Made by a program: the position numbers and the translations under genes
Part shown: piece after piece, positions 8,917 to 17,595 of the stretch
Position numbering within the stretch: position 1 is the stretch's first letter
Layout: every line of letters starts with the position of its first letter
The notes under the pieces: generated by a model
What the model saw: the letters and a program-made list of their open reading frames with translations, nothing else
The model's database searches: none
Told to the model about the DNA's origin: nothing
DNA from: Bacteroides sp.
GTDB taxonomy: Bacteria > Bacteroidota > Bacteroidia > Bacteroidales > Bacteroidaceae
Reading direction: 5' to 3'
NCBI GenBank assembly: GCA_017471925.1
Contig: JAFURM010000054.1
Coordinates: forward strand, 1 to 59,373
Length of the DNA: 59,373 nt

Positions 8917-8949
8917 AGAAGGTGTATCACCGGTTGGATACACCTTCTT
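8917..8949 (-). terminator. Terminator of the acyl-CoA dehydrogenase gene
   Basis: AAGAAGGTGTATC pairs with GATACACCTTCTT; on the minus strand the hairpin is followed by seven T. It lies 35 bases after the acyl-CoA dehydrogenase stop. Confidence 0.85.
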
Positions 8950-8984
8950 AAGGATTATACCTTATTATATTATGCTATATCGCA

Positions 8985-10691
8985 TTACTTGCGGTAGCTG
9001 TCCAACTCCTCGGCCTTGAACTTGCGGATGAAGTTGAAGTGCTTCTCGATTTCTGCTTCTGCATAGTTCACGTAGACCTCTGCAGACTTGCTGAACATTT
9101 CGGGAGCAGCGGTAGCATCCTGAATGATCAGATGAGACATGACACATACGGCGGCCATTTCATAGAGACGACGGGCAACAAAGTCCAGTAACTCTTGGTT
9201 CTGGGCCTCCTTGGTGGCATTGGTGGCTGCTTCAAACTTGTTGGTCATCTCCTTTACGCGCTCCATCAGCGGCTGCATGGCTTCGCTGCATGGAACTGTT
9301 TCGAAATCGCGCAGGGTAGCAGCGTAAGAACCGTTGGTCACATAGCGGATGGCGGCTACTGTCTGTAACTGCGTGGTACCTTCGTAAATGCTGGTGATGC
9401 GTGCATCGCGGTAGATGCGTTGGCAGGCATACTCCAACATGAATCCTGAACCTCCATGAATCTGAATGCAGTCGTAGGCATTCTGGTTGCAGTATTCTGA
9501 GTTCATACCCTTGGCCAACGGAGTGAAGGCATCGGCCAACTTGGCGTACTTCTTCTGTTCCTGACGTTCTTCGGGAGTGAGCTTACGTTCACGGGCGATA
9601 TCGTCGAGTGCCTTGTAGATGTCCACGTAACGTGAAGTCTGATACAGTAATGAGCGGCCGGCATCCAGTTTAGCCTTCATGATGGCCAACATGTCGTACA
9701 CAGCGGGGAACTCGATAATGGCCTTGCCAAACTGTTTGCGGTCTTTGGCATAGGCCAGACCTTCGTTGTATGCAGCTTGGGAAAGACCTACGGACTGGGC
9801 AGCGATACCCAAACGGGCACCGTTCATAAGCGCCATTACATATTTAATCAAACCGAGTTTGCGGTCACCACAAAGTTCGCACTTGGCATTCTTGTAGACC
9901 AGTTCACAAGTGGGTGAGCCGTGAATACCGAGTTTGTTTTCAATACGGCGTACGTCTACTCCGCCATCATTCTTGTCATAGATGAACATGGAGAGGCCAC
10001 GGCCGTCCTTGGTTCCTTCTTCTGAACGGGCCAATACGAGGTGGAGGTTGGCGTCACCATTGGTGATGAAACGCTTCACACCATTCAGACGCCAACAGTT
10101 GTTGGCTTCGTCATAAGTGGCTTTCAGCATGACACTCTGGAGGTCGGAGCCGGCATCAGGCTCGGTCAGGTCCATAGACATGGTTTCACCGGCACAGATA
10201 CGGGGAATGAAGCGGCTGTGCTGGTCGTCGTTGCCAAACTCATAGAGTGTCTCGATACAGTCTTGCAGTGACCAGATGTTGCCGAAGCCTGCATCTGCAG
10301 CAGCTACGATTTCGGCACACATGGTGTAGGGAGTGATGGGGAAGTTCAGACCACCGTAACGGCGTGGCATGGTCATGCCGTTCAGGCCTGCTTTCACCAT
10401 GGTGTCCAGATTCTGTGTAGTACCGCTGGCGTATGTTACGCGGCCATTTTCACATTTGGGGCCTTCTGCGTCTACACCTTCTGCGTTGGGGGCAATGATT
10501 TCACCGGTAATCTCACCAGTGATTTCCAATACTTTGTCGTATGAATCCATGGCATCAGCAAAGTCTTGCGGAGCATAGTCATACTTGTCTTTGTCTTCGT
10601 ATCCGCGCTCTTTCAGTTCGCAGATACGCTGCATCATCGGATTGTTCAGATGATACTTCAGTTCGGGGTGTTCGGTATAAAAGTTTGCCAT
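8985..10691 (-). CDS. Acyl-CoA dehydrogenase (EtfAB-linked)
   Basis: This flavoenzyme is predicted to oxidise an acyl-CoA at the alpha-beta bond and pass electrons to the EtfAB pair encoded just upstream. It has the three-part fold: N-terminal helices, a beta domain with MDLTEPDAGSDLQSV, and a C-terminal helical domain with RKQFGKAIIEFPAV and IYRDARITSIYEGTTQLQ. A C-terminal extension of about 100 residues brings it to 568, longer than the usual 380 but common in this subfamily. The start at 10691 (MANFYTEHPELKYH) fits the family; the upstream codons read through leader sequence. The exact substrate is not shown. Confidence 0.92.
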   Translation of the reverse strand: MANFYTEHPELKYHLNNPMMQRICELKERGYEDKDKYDYAPQDFADAMDSYDKVLEITGEITGEIIAPNAEGVDAEGPKCENGRVTYASGTTQNLDTMVKAGLNGMTMPRRYGGLNFPITPYTMCAEIVAAADAGFGNIWSLQDCIETLYEFGNDDQHSRFIPRICAGETMSMDLTEPDAGSDLQSVMLKATYDEANNCWRLNGVKRFITNGDANLHLVLARSEEGTKDGRGLSMFIYDKNDGGVDVRRIENKLGIHGSPTCELVYKNAKCELCGDRKLGLIKYVMALMNGARLGIAAQSVGLSQAAYNEGLAYAKDRKQFGKAIIEFPAVYDMLAIMKAKLDAGRSLLYQTSRYVDIYKALDDIARERKLTPEERQEQKKYAKLADAFTPLAKGMNSEYCNQNAYDCIQIHGGSGFMLEYACQRIYRDARITSIYEGTTQLQTVAAIRYVTNGSYAATLRDFETVPCSEAMQPLMERVKEMTNKFEAATNATKEAQNQELLDFVARRLYEMAAVCVMSHLIIQDATAAPEMFSKSAEVYVNYAEAEIEKHFNFIRKFKAEELDSYRK

Positions 10692-10814
10692 AATATTTTT
10701 CTTTATGGAGTTAGAGGAGTTAAAAGGAGATAGTCGCTTCGCTCCGATGGAGATAAATGCCAATAGCTATCTCCATATTATTATCTCCCTTTATCTTCCT
10801 GATGACTTTAACTC

Positions 10815-11834
10815 TTACTTGCTATTCTTCTTATAATACTTAATCAGTTTCGGAATGACCTCTTCCACTGTACCATTGATTACATAGTCGGCGATGGTGT
10901 TGATGGGGGCGTTCTCATCGTTGTTGATGGAGATGATGATGCCTGCATCCTGCATGCCGGCGATGTGCTGGATCTGTCCGCTGATACCGCAAGCGATATA
11001 TAGTTTGGGATGTACGGTCACACCAGTCTGACCAATCTGACGGTCGTGGTCGGCATAGCCGGCATCTACAGCGGCACGGCTGGCACCGACTTCTGCGTGA
11101 AGTTCTTTGGCCAGTTCGAAGAGTTTGTCGAAGCCTTCCTTACTGCCCATGCCATAGCCACCGGCAATCACGATGGGGGCACCCTTCAGGTTGTGTTTGG
11201 CCTTCTCCACATGACGGTCAATGACCTTCACCACATAGTCCGTTTCGGGAACATACTTGGCCACGTCGTGCTTCACCACTTCGCCCTTGTAGTTCTCGTC
11301 AAGGATTTCCTTCTTCATCACACCTTCACGAACCGTAGCCATTTGCGGACGGTGTTCGGGATTGACGATGGTGGCCACGATGTTGCCACCGAAGGCCGGA
11401 CGTATTTGATAGAGCAGGTTTTCATAAGTGACACCGGCACGCTTGTCTTCGTGCGAACCGATTTCCAACTGCGTACAGTCGGCTGTCAGACCGCTGGTCA
11501 ATGCTGAAGAGACGCGCGGTCCCAGGTCGCGACCGATGACGGTAGCGCCCATCAGGCAGATTTGCGGCTTTTCTTCTTTGAAGAGGTTCACCAAGATAGA
11601 GGTGTGGGGTAGGGAAGTGTAGGGGAACAGCCCCGGTGCGTCAAATACATGTAGCTTGTCCACACCGAAAGGCAACACTTGTTTTTCTATTCCTTCAAGA
11701 CCTGAACCTGCGGCGATGGCTTCCAGTTGGCAACCCAACTGATTGGCCAGCTTGCGGCCCTTGGTCAATAATTCGAGGCTTACATCGGCAACGTTGGCAC
11801 CTTCAAGCTCAAGATATACATATACGTTGTTCAT
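10815..11834 (-). CDS. etfA: Electron transfer flavoprotein, alpha subunit
   Basis: EtfA binds FAD and, with EtfB, carries electrons between the acyl-CoA dehydrogenase encoded downstream and a membrane or NAD-linked partner. The C-terminal FAD domain shows IVIAGGYGMGSKEGF, GASRAAVDAGYADHDRQIGQTG and ISINNDENAPI, all family hallmarks. The start at 11834 (MNNVYVYLELEG) lies seven bases after the etfB stop and gives 339 residues. The order etfB-etfA-acyl-CoA dehydrogenase suggests one operon, perhaps for crotonyl/butyryl-type CoA chemistry. Confidence 0.95.
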   Translation of the reverse strand: MNNVYVYLELEGANVADVSLELLTKGRKLANQLGCQLEAIAAGSGLEGIEKQVLPFGVDKLHVFDAPGLFPYTSLPHTSILVNLFKEEKPQICLMGATVIGRDLGPRVSSALTSGLTADCTQLEIGSHEDKRAGVTYENLLYQIRPAFGGNIVATIVNPEHRPQMATVREGVMKKEILDENYKGEVVKHDVAKYVPETDYVVKVIDRHVEKAKHNLKGAPIVIAGGYGMGSKEGFDKLFELAKELHAEVGASRAAVDAGYADHDRQIGQTGVTVHPKLYIACGISGQIQHIAGMQDAGIIISINNDENAPINTIADYVINGTVEEVIPKLIKYYKKNSK

Positions 11835-11841
11835 AATTCTT

Positions 11842-12735
11842 TTACCCAATCGTATGGTTAGCTAACAGTTCGACAATCAGTTCTTCTACATCTGCATCGC
11901 TTCCGGTCAGCGTCTTGCTTTCCTTGGCCTGGAAGATGATGTTCTCGATTTTCTTCACCTTGGTGGGTGAGCCGCTGAGGCCACACTGCTTGGTGTCACC
12001 TTCCACATCGGCTACGCTCCATTCCGTGATGTTCAGGTAGGGAGTGGTTTCGTAGAGTGCTGCATAGGGCAGTTCGGCGCCGTCTTTGGTGATGGCAGCC
12101 TTTTCCTGTGCACCAAGGGCACGCTTGTACTTCATCACCAGCTTGGCATTGCGCGGACGGCAGGGGGCTGCACTTCCGTTTACGGTCAGTACGATGGGGA
12201 GCGGACCTTCTACTGTCTCTACACCACCGTCAATGTGACGCTTCACGGTAATCTTACGGGCCTTTTCGTCTACGTTCAGCACCTCTTCGGTATAGGTAAT
12301 CTGAGTAAGACCCAACTTCTCGGCTACTTGGGGGCCTACCTGTGCCGTGTCACCATCGATGGCCTGGCGTCCGCCTACGATAAGGTCATAATCACCGATT
12401 TTCCTGATGGCAGTGGCCAAGGCATAGGAAGTGGCCAGTGTGTCGGCACCGGCGAAGGCACGGTCAGTCAGCAGGTAGCCGTTGTCTGCACCACGATAGA
12501 GTCCTTCACGAATGATTTCGGCTGCACGTCCGGGACCCATGGTCAGGATGGTCACTGTAGAGCCGGGATGGGCATCTTTCAGACGAAGTGCTTGCTCAAG
12601 GGCGTTCAAGTCTTCGGGATTGAAGATGGCAGGGAGTGCCGCACGGTTGATTGTGCCGTCGGCGTTCATGGCATCCTTCCCGACATTACGGGTGTCGGGA
12701 ACTTGTTTTGCCAATACTACGATTTTTAAACTCAT
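11842..12735 (-). CDS. etfB: Electron transfer flavoprotein, beta subunit
   Basis: EtfB is the partner of EtfA. Family motifs are the N-terminal IVVLAKQVPDTRNVG, the TMGPGRAAEIIREGLYRGAD region, and DLIVGGRQAIDGDTAQVGPQ, which forms the nucleotide-binding loop. At 297 residues it is slightly longer than the average 260. It is the first gene of the etfBA-acyl-CoA dehydrogenase operon and has a good promoter upstream. Whether it confurcates or bifurcates electrons cannot be read from the sequence. Confidence 0.95.
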   Translation of the reverse strand: MSLKIVVLAKQVPDTRNVGKDAMNADGTINRAALPAIFNPEDLNALEQALRLKDAHPGSTVTILTMGPGRAAEIIREGLYRGADNGYLLTDRAFAGADTLATSYALATAIRKIGDYDLIVGGRQAIDGDTAQVGPQVAEKLGLTQITYTEEVLNVDEKARKITVKRHIDGGVETVEGPLPIVLTVNGSAAPCRPRNAKLVMKYKRALGAQEKAAITKDGAELPYAALYETTPYLNITEWSVADVEGDTKQCGLSGSPTKVKKIENIIFQAKESKTLTGSDADVEELIVELLANHTIG

Positions 12736-12791
12736 GCTATTAAATTTAAATTAATATTCTGGTTTATTGGTTGACTTTATATATCAGCCTG

Positions 12792-12822
12792 CAAATTTAC
12801 GGAAACTGTTGGGTTTCGCAAG
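12792..12822 (-). promoter_or_regulatory. Promoter of the etfBA operon
   Basis: On the minus strand CTTG (12819-12822), 19 bases and TAAATTTG (12792-12799) fit the Bacteroides promoter pattern with one mismatch in the -33 box. Confidence 0.6.
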
Positions 12823-12836
12823 AAAAGAAAAAGAAA

Positions 12837-12875
12837 AATGCACATTTCTGCCCGATTTGAGCAAAAATGTGCATT
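12837..12875 (-). terminator. Terminator of the rhamnogalacturonan operon
   Basis: An 11-bp stem AATGCACATTT/AAATGTGCATT lies 25 bases after the GH105 stop and is followed on the minus strand by a T-rich tract. Confidence 0.8.
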
Positions 12876-12900
12876 CCTTCTTCTCTTTTATCGTCAGAAT

Positions 12901-14322
12901 CTACTTCTTTACAGCCTCTTCGGGCAACATGATGTGGAAGATGGGGGAGTCCGTCTTTTGTTCATAGCGATAGAACTGTACGGCACTGTCGTTCATCTTT
13001 GGATGTTGCTGCTTCAGCAGATTGATGACCTCTGCTCCGGCCCAGATGACGGGGCCGTATCCATGAGCGGCATAGACATTGATGGGACGGTAGTAATAGA
13101 AGGCCGGGTCGAAGGCCATGCCCGTACCCACACAGGTACCGTCCACCTGTCCCTCAGGGGTGATTTTGGTGCTGACAGCATTCCATCCCAGGGTAACTAC
13201 CGGTCCGTAGGCCAGTGCGTCTATCCATCCTTTGTTGATGGCGTGGGCCATGCAGTAGACGAAAATGGCCGTGGCCGATGTCTCCAAGTAAGAGTCGTTG
13301 CGGTCCAGCAACTGATGCCAGAATCCTTCGCCGCTTTGGCAGGCGGCCAGTCCGCGTACATGAGCACGGAACAGTTCCATAACCTCAGTTCGCTGGGGAT
13401 GGTTTTCGGGCAGGACATCGAGTACTTCGCACATGGTGAGCAAGGCCCATCCGTTGGCGCGTCCCCAATGGAAGGCCGGATGATCGGTCATTTCCTCTAC
13501 CCATCCGTGACGGAAGAGGTTTTTCTCGGGCACCCACATGCGTTTGGCAAACTGAAGTATCTGACGCACGGCTTCGTTCAGATGCTTGCTGCTCTCTTCT
13601 CCGCTGATGCAGGAGTACCAGGCTATAGGAGGAATGCCCATGAACATGTCATCCAGCCATAGGGTATTATAGAGCGGACGTGTGCGGGCAAAGGTGCCGT
13701 CGGCCAAGCGATACTCTCTGTTCAGGATGTGCTCCATATAGTTGTCTATCAGCGGGCGCAGGTTCAGGGTATTGTCCTTCATCTGTGCCTTGATCATGGC
13801 TGCGCAGACGGCTCCGGCATCGTCCAGTGCCTTGGGCTCCAGTATCTGACGCATCTGTCCGTCTATCTTTCCTTTCTTTTCAGCCAGTGTGCGGAAATGC
13901 GGGGCCACTTCTGCCAGGAAGAGGAAGCGGTCGGTCACATACTTCATATAGGCTTCGTCTCCGGTCGCTTCGGCGGCAGCCATCATGGCCGAGTAGGTCA
14001 CTCCCCACTCATAGCTGGCCAGGCGGAACGCGCCGCGTTCCAACTGGGCTGTAGCGGGCAGTTTGCTATAGTCCTTGATGACTTTGCCATTGCGGCTGTC
14101 TACCACTCGGGTAGGGGTGCTTGCCTCTAAGTAGTGCAGAATACGGTCCATATCCTTCTTCACGCTTTCCACTGTAGGTACTCCGTATGGTACCTGATAG
14201 GCCGGTTGCAGCAGATGCAACGGGGTATTGGAGTCGTTCACTACCTTCTTTTGGGCATAGGTGACCGGTGCTGCTGTCAGCACCAGTCCGGCAGCAAGGC
14301 TGCACAGGGTCTTGATTCTCAT
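12901..14322 (-). CDS. GH105 unsaturated rhamnogalacturonyl hydrolase
   Basis: GH105 enzymes remove the unsaturated uronic acid left at the non-reducing end by pectate or rhamnogalacturonan lyases. The protein has a signal peptide (MRIKTLCSLAAGLVLTAAPVTYA) and then the alpha/alpha-barrel. Typical segments are TLWLDDMFMGIPPIAWY, HWGRANGWALLTMCEV and ETSATAIFVYCMAHAINKGW; the catalytic Asp is expected in the WLDD region. Length is 473 from the chosen start, slightly long for the family. It follows the lyase gene by a few bases, so it should act on that lyase's products in the periplasm. Confidence 0.92.
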   Translation of the reverse strand: MRIKTLCSLAAGLVLTAAPVTYAQKKVVNDSNTPLHLLQPAYQVPYGVPTVESVKKDMDRILHYLEASTPTRVVDSRNGKVIKDYSKLPATAQLERGAFRLASYEWGVTYSAMMAAAEATGDEAYMKYVTDRFLFLAEVAPHFRTLAEKKGKIDGQMRQILEPKALDDAGAVCAAMIKAQMKDNTLNLRPLIDNYMEHILNREYRLADGTFARTRPLYNTLWLDDMFMGIPPIAWYSCISGEESSKHLNEAVRQILQFAKRMWVPEKNLFRHGWVEEMTDHPAFHWGRANGWALLTMCEVLDVLPENHPQRTEVMELFRAHVRGLAACQSGEGFWHQLLDRNDSYLETSATAIFVYCMAHAINKGWIDALAYGPVVTLGWNAVSTKITPEGQVDGTCVGTGMAFDPAFYYYRPINVYAAHGYGPVIWAGAEVINLLKQQHPKMNDSAVQFYRYEQKTDSPIFHIMLPEEAVKK

Positions 14323-14329
14323 AAGTCGT

Positions 14330-17300
14330 TTATTGCTTGTTATCAAATGTATATCCTCTGAATGTACCGGTCAGGTCGGGTCCGAAATAGAAACCCGGTT
14401 GGGTAGGTTGGTTATAGGCCACGTTCTGTGTGGCTATACTGATGCGGTAGGTGCGGTCTTCCAGGAAGGTGTGGAAGCGATAGTCTGTCTCTATGGTGGA
14501 TACATAGAGTCGGAGGGCATCGCTATCGGGCGTACGGAAGAGTGCCTCTTCGCGCCAGTCGCCTACGAGGTCACCTTGCACGCAGGGCGTTCCTTTGGTA
14601 CCGTTGTTCCATTCAATGCCTTCGAACTTCAGCAGCGGTTTGCATACGCCTTCCGTCCAGTCATATTTGCTCACGGTGTCCTTGTCCAGCAGTTCGCGCA
14701 ACAGGTCGCCGTCCCACCACAGTCCCATGTTTACAGAGAGGGTCTCCATATGGGGATTCAGCACTTCACCTTTGATGGTGCGTATGCCCTTGCTTTCCCA
14801 TGACCACATCTCCAGGCCGGGATTGGTGGGGTCTATATCGGCCGCCATGCAGCGTCCCACGTCTATCTTGCTCTTCACCTGCCAAAGCACTTCCCCTGTA
14901 GCAGCATCGCGGAAGCTGGAGCCGTCCTTACGGTTTTCATGGCAGGCCCACACCTGGAAGCCCTCCATATCAGGGGCGAATTTGGTCAGGTGCATGGCAT
15001 CTCCATGATTCATACCGGTGCTGTAGAGGCCGGTGCCGTCATGGTCTATGGCACACTGACCATAGACGATTTCGTCCATGCCGTCACCATCCACGTCGGC
15101 CACGCGCAGGTTGTGGTTTCCTTGTCCGGCATAGGCTTCACATCCCGGATTGTTGCTGTCGAACACCCATCGTTGCTTCAGCTCCTTGCCGTCCCAGTCG
15201 AAGGCGGCGAGCACGGCGCGGGTGTAGTAGCCGCGACACATCACCACACTGGGATGCTTGCCGTCCAGATAGGCAACGGCTGCCAGGAAACGGTCGCTTC
15301 GGTTGGCACGATTGTCTCCCCAGTCCATCAGGTTGCCGCGCTCGGGCACATAGTCAATGGTCTGCATGGCTTCGCCGGTGAGTCCGTTGAACACGGTAAG
15401 GTATTCGTTGCCCGTCAGTATGCGTCCTTGGTTCATAGGTGTGTTGGAGCGGGGGCGTCTCGGCGGACGTTTGTCATTTCCCTTTCTGTTGCGGGGCTTC
15501 TCCTTGGGAGGCATGGGAGGCTGCACGCGGGCCTGGCCCGGTTCGCGATAGTCTGCTTCGGCATTGCCGATGACCTTGCCCGTTCCGTCCACTGTGCCGT
15601 CCGAGGTCTTCATGACGACCTCAGCCCGTCCGTCCCCGTCCAGGTCATAGACCATGAACTGAGTGTAGTGGGCACCGGCCCGCACGTTGCGGCCCAGGTC
15701 TATACGCCAGAGCTTCTCGCCGTTCAGGCGATAGCAGTCGAAGAATACGTTGCCGGTGTAGCCGTCATGCGCATTGTCGTGTGCATTGGACGGGTCCCAT
15801 TTCAGGATGATTTCATACGTACCGTCCCCATCCACATCACCGATGGAGGCATCGTTGGCATGATAGGAGTAGGTGTCGCCTGCAGGTGTCTTGCCGTCGG
15901 CCGGACGGTCCAGCGGTATCTCCATATAGCCGTGGGGAGCATTGGCCGGCAGCAGGCAGAGGCCGCTCTGTTCTTCGCTCTCCTCACCGTTTACTACAGC
16001 CTTCACCTGATAGACTGCGGCCTCATTGCCTTCATAACGGTCCTGATAGAATGTTGCGCCATTGGCCGGAACGGTGGCTATCTTTTTCCCGTTGCGATAG
16101 AGATTGAATGCTGTCTGCATGGGGTCTGTGGAGAGGTAGCGCCAGGACAGGGAGACGGTAGCGGCATCCTTGCGGACGGCCACAAGCCCACGATTCAACT
16201 TCTCCTTCTGCACCACATCAGGGAAACTCTTCTGCAATGCCTTGACCTTGGTCAGGTCCACCATCATCAGGTTGAGTCGCTTGCCGTTGCTGAAGTGTCC
16301 GGATTGGAACAGCAGCGTCCGTCCGTCCGGACTGAAGCTGGGATGCGCATGGTCGGGCTTCATCTTGGTATCGGTAGCTATGAGGTGTCGCTCGCCGGTC
16401 TCGGTGTTGATGACCCATACGTTTCCACCGAAGGTGTCACCGGCAGCCCAACGGTTGTCACGGCTGGCGTTGCAGTGCCAGAAACCGCGTCCTCTCAGTT
16501 GTCCCTTGATGCCCTCACGGTCTTCGTTTACTTCCACCTGTCCCATCACCTCCACGTCATCGGTACGCAGGTTGATGCGCAGGATGCCGTTGGCCTGCTT
16601 GCGCAGGCGGGGCTGGAAGCCCAGGATGTTGAAGTAGACATAATCTTCGGAAGCAAACGTCTCGTGGGTCACCCAGTCGAGCGGTGTCTCTTTGTATAAC
16701 GGCTTTAGGTCGCTGCCGTCCAGCTTGCAGTACCACATGCGCTGGTGGGCATCGCCTCCTGTCTCGTTGCAGAAGACGATTTCGTCGGGACGAAAGCGGC
16801 TGGCCTGTATGTGTCCTATCTTGAACTCCGTGTCTACAATCTTACTCACTTCGCCGCTCGTCAGGTCCATCTTGCGGAGGCCGCTCAGGCAGGGCTTGAT
16901 TTTCAACGGTTGGTTGCTTTGGGGGATGAAGGCATTCTTCATCATGCGCTCCTTTTCCTCCTCGGTGCCGTCCCGTTCCACACCGATGATGGCATATTCG
17001 TCTTCGCTGTTGACGGCATATCCGCCGGGCCGCCCCATCTCTTGGGGGAAGACTCCTATCTTGCGTTCATAGGCGGAGGGTTTCTTCACCTTTCCCTTCT
17101 TCACGTCTGCAAAGAAGGCATCCAGGTCCATGACATACATGGCCCACTCCTTACCTTCGCGGCGGCTCATGAACATCTTGTTGGAGCGGTTGGCCAGGAA
17201 GGCATTGCCGAGGTCCTTGCCTTCGGTGGCCTGGATGATTTTACCCGTGGCCATCTCTATGAAATAGATCTGGGTGGGACGGTATTTGCGCACCTTGCCG

Positions 17301-17587
17301 TCGGGTGTCTTGTGCTCTATCTCCTTGTCGTCGCCACGGTTAGAGGAGCGGAACAGCAGATACTTGCCGTCGGCCGTCCACATGGGGTCTGTCTGATAAA
17401 GGAAGCGGTCGTGCTTGGCCGTATCGGTCAGCACGGTGATTTCCACACCGCTCTTGGAGTCGGTATAGACCTGCATTTCGGAGGGCGTGCAGTTGCCAAA
17501 CTGTGCAGACGCCTGTCCGCTGAAAGCCATGAGCATACCCAGCAGCACGGCCTTCCTGTTCTTCTGTAAGTTGTCAAGCATAAGCAT
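14330..17587 (-). CDS. Two-domain rhamnogalacturonan lyase: PL22-like propeller plus PL11
   Basis: This 1085-residue secreted protein joins two lyase-type domains. Residues about 35-450 resemble the beta-propeller oligogalacturonate lyase family PL22; the candidate metal or catalytic His are 259, 308, 371, 413 and 415, but the position of the family's metal-binding Gln appears to be Lys410. Residues about 465-1080 match PL11 rhamnogalacturonan lyase (YesW-like), with DVDGDGTYEIILKWDPSNAH, NVRAGAHYTQFMVYDLDGDG and repeated Ca-binding DxDGDG loops. A basic Pro/Arg-rich insert sits at about 687-717. A signal peptide precedes AQFGN. It lies between GH42 and GH105 genes in one operon. PL11 activity is likely; PL22 activity is uncertain. 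Confidence 0.85.
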   Translation of the reverse strand: MLMLDNLQKNRKAVLLGMLMAFSGQASAQFGNCTPSEMQVYTDSKSGVEITVLTDTAKHDRFLYQTDPMWTADGKYLLFRSSNRGDDKEIEHKTPDGKVRKYRPTQIYFIEMATGKIIQATEGKDLGNAFLANRSNKMFMSRREGKEWAMYVMDLDAFFADVKKGKVKKPSAYERKIGVFPQEMGRPGGYAVNSEDEYAIIGVERDGTEEEKERMMKNAFIPQSNQPLKIKPCLSGLRKMDLTSGEVSKIVDTEFKIGHIQASRFRPDEIVFCNETGGDAHQRMWYCKLDGSDLKPLYKETPLDWVTHETFASEDYVYFNILGFQPRLRKQANGILRINLRTDDVEVMGQVEVNEDREGIKGQLRGRGFWHCNASRDNRWAAGDTFGGNVWVINTETGERHLIATDTKMKPDHAHPSFSPDGRTLLFQSGHFSNGKRLNLMMVDLTKVKALQKSFPDVVQKEKLNRGLVAVRKDAATVSLSWRYLSTDPMQTAFNLYRNGKKIATVPANGATFYQDRYEGNEAAVYQVKAVVNGEESEEQSGLCLLPANAPHGYMEIPLDRPADGKTPAGDTYSYHANDASIGDVDGDGTYEIILKWDPSNAHDNAHDGYTGNVFFDCYRLNGEKLWRIDLGRNVRAGAHYTQFMVYDLDGDGRAEVVMKTSDGTVDGTGKVIGNAEADYREPGQARVQPPMPPKEKPRNRKGNDKRPPRRPRSNTPMNQGRILTGNEYLTVFNGLTGEAMQTIDYVPERGNLMDWGDNRANRSDRFLAAVAYLDGKHPSVVMCRGYYTRAVLAAFDWDGKELKQRWVFDSNNPGCEAYAGQGNHNLRVADVDGDGMDEIVYGQCAIDHDGTGLYSTGMNHGDAMHLTKFAPDMEGFQVWACHENRKDGSSFRDAATGEVLWQVKSKIDVGRCMAADIDPTNPGLEMWSWESKGIRTIKGEVLNPHMETLSVNMGLWWDGDLLRELLDKDTVSKYDWTEGVCKPLLKFEGIEWNNGTKGTPCVQGDLVGDWREEALFRTPDSDALRLYVSTIETDYRFHTFLEDRTYRISIATQNVAYNQPTQPGFYFGPDLTGTFRGYTFDNKQ

Positions 17588-17595
17588 GAGGTTGA

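Noticed and set aside
14939-16699. A 586-codon open frame antisense to the PL22/PL11 gene
   Set aside because: The opposite strand has clear lyase domains; the antisense product has no recognisable fold.
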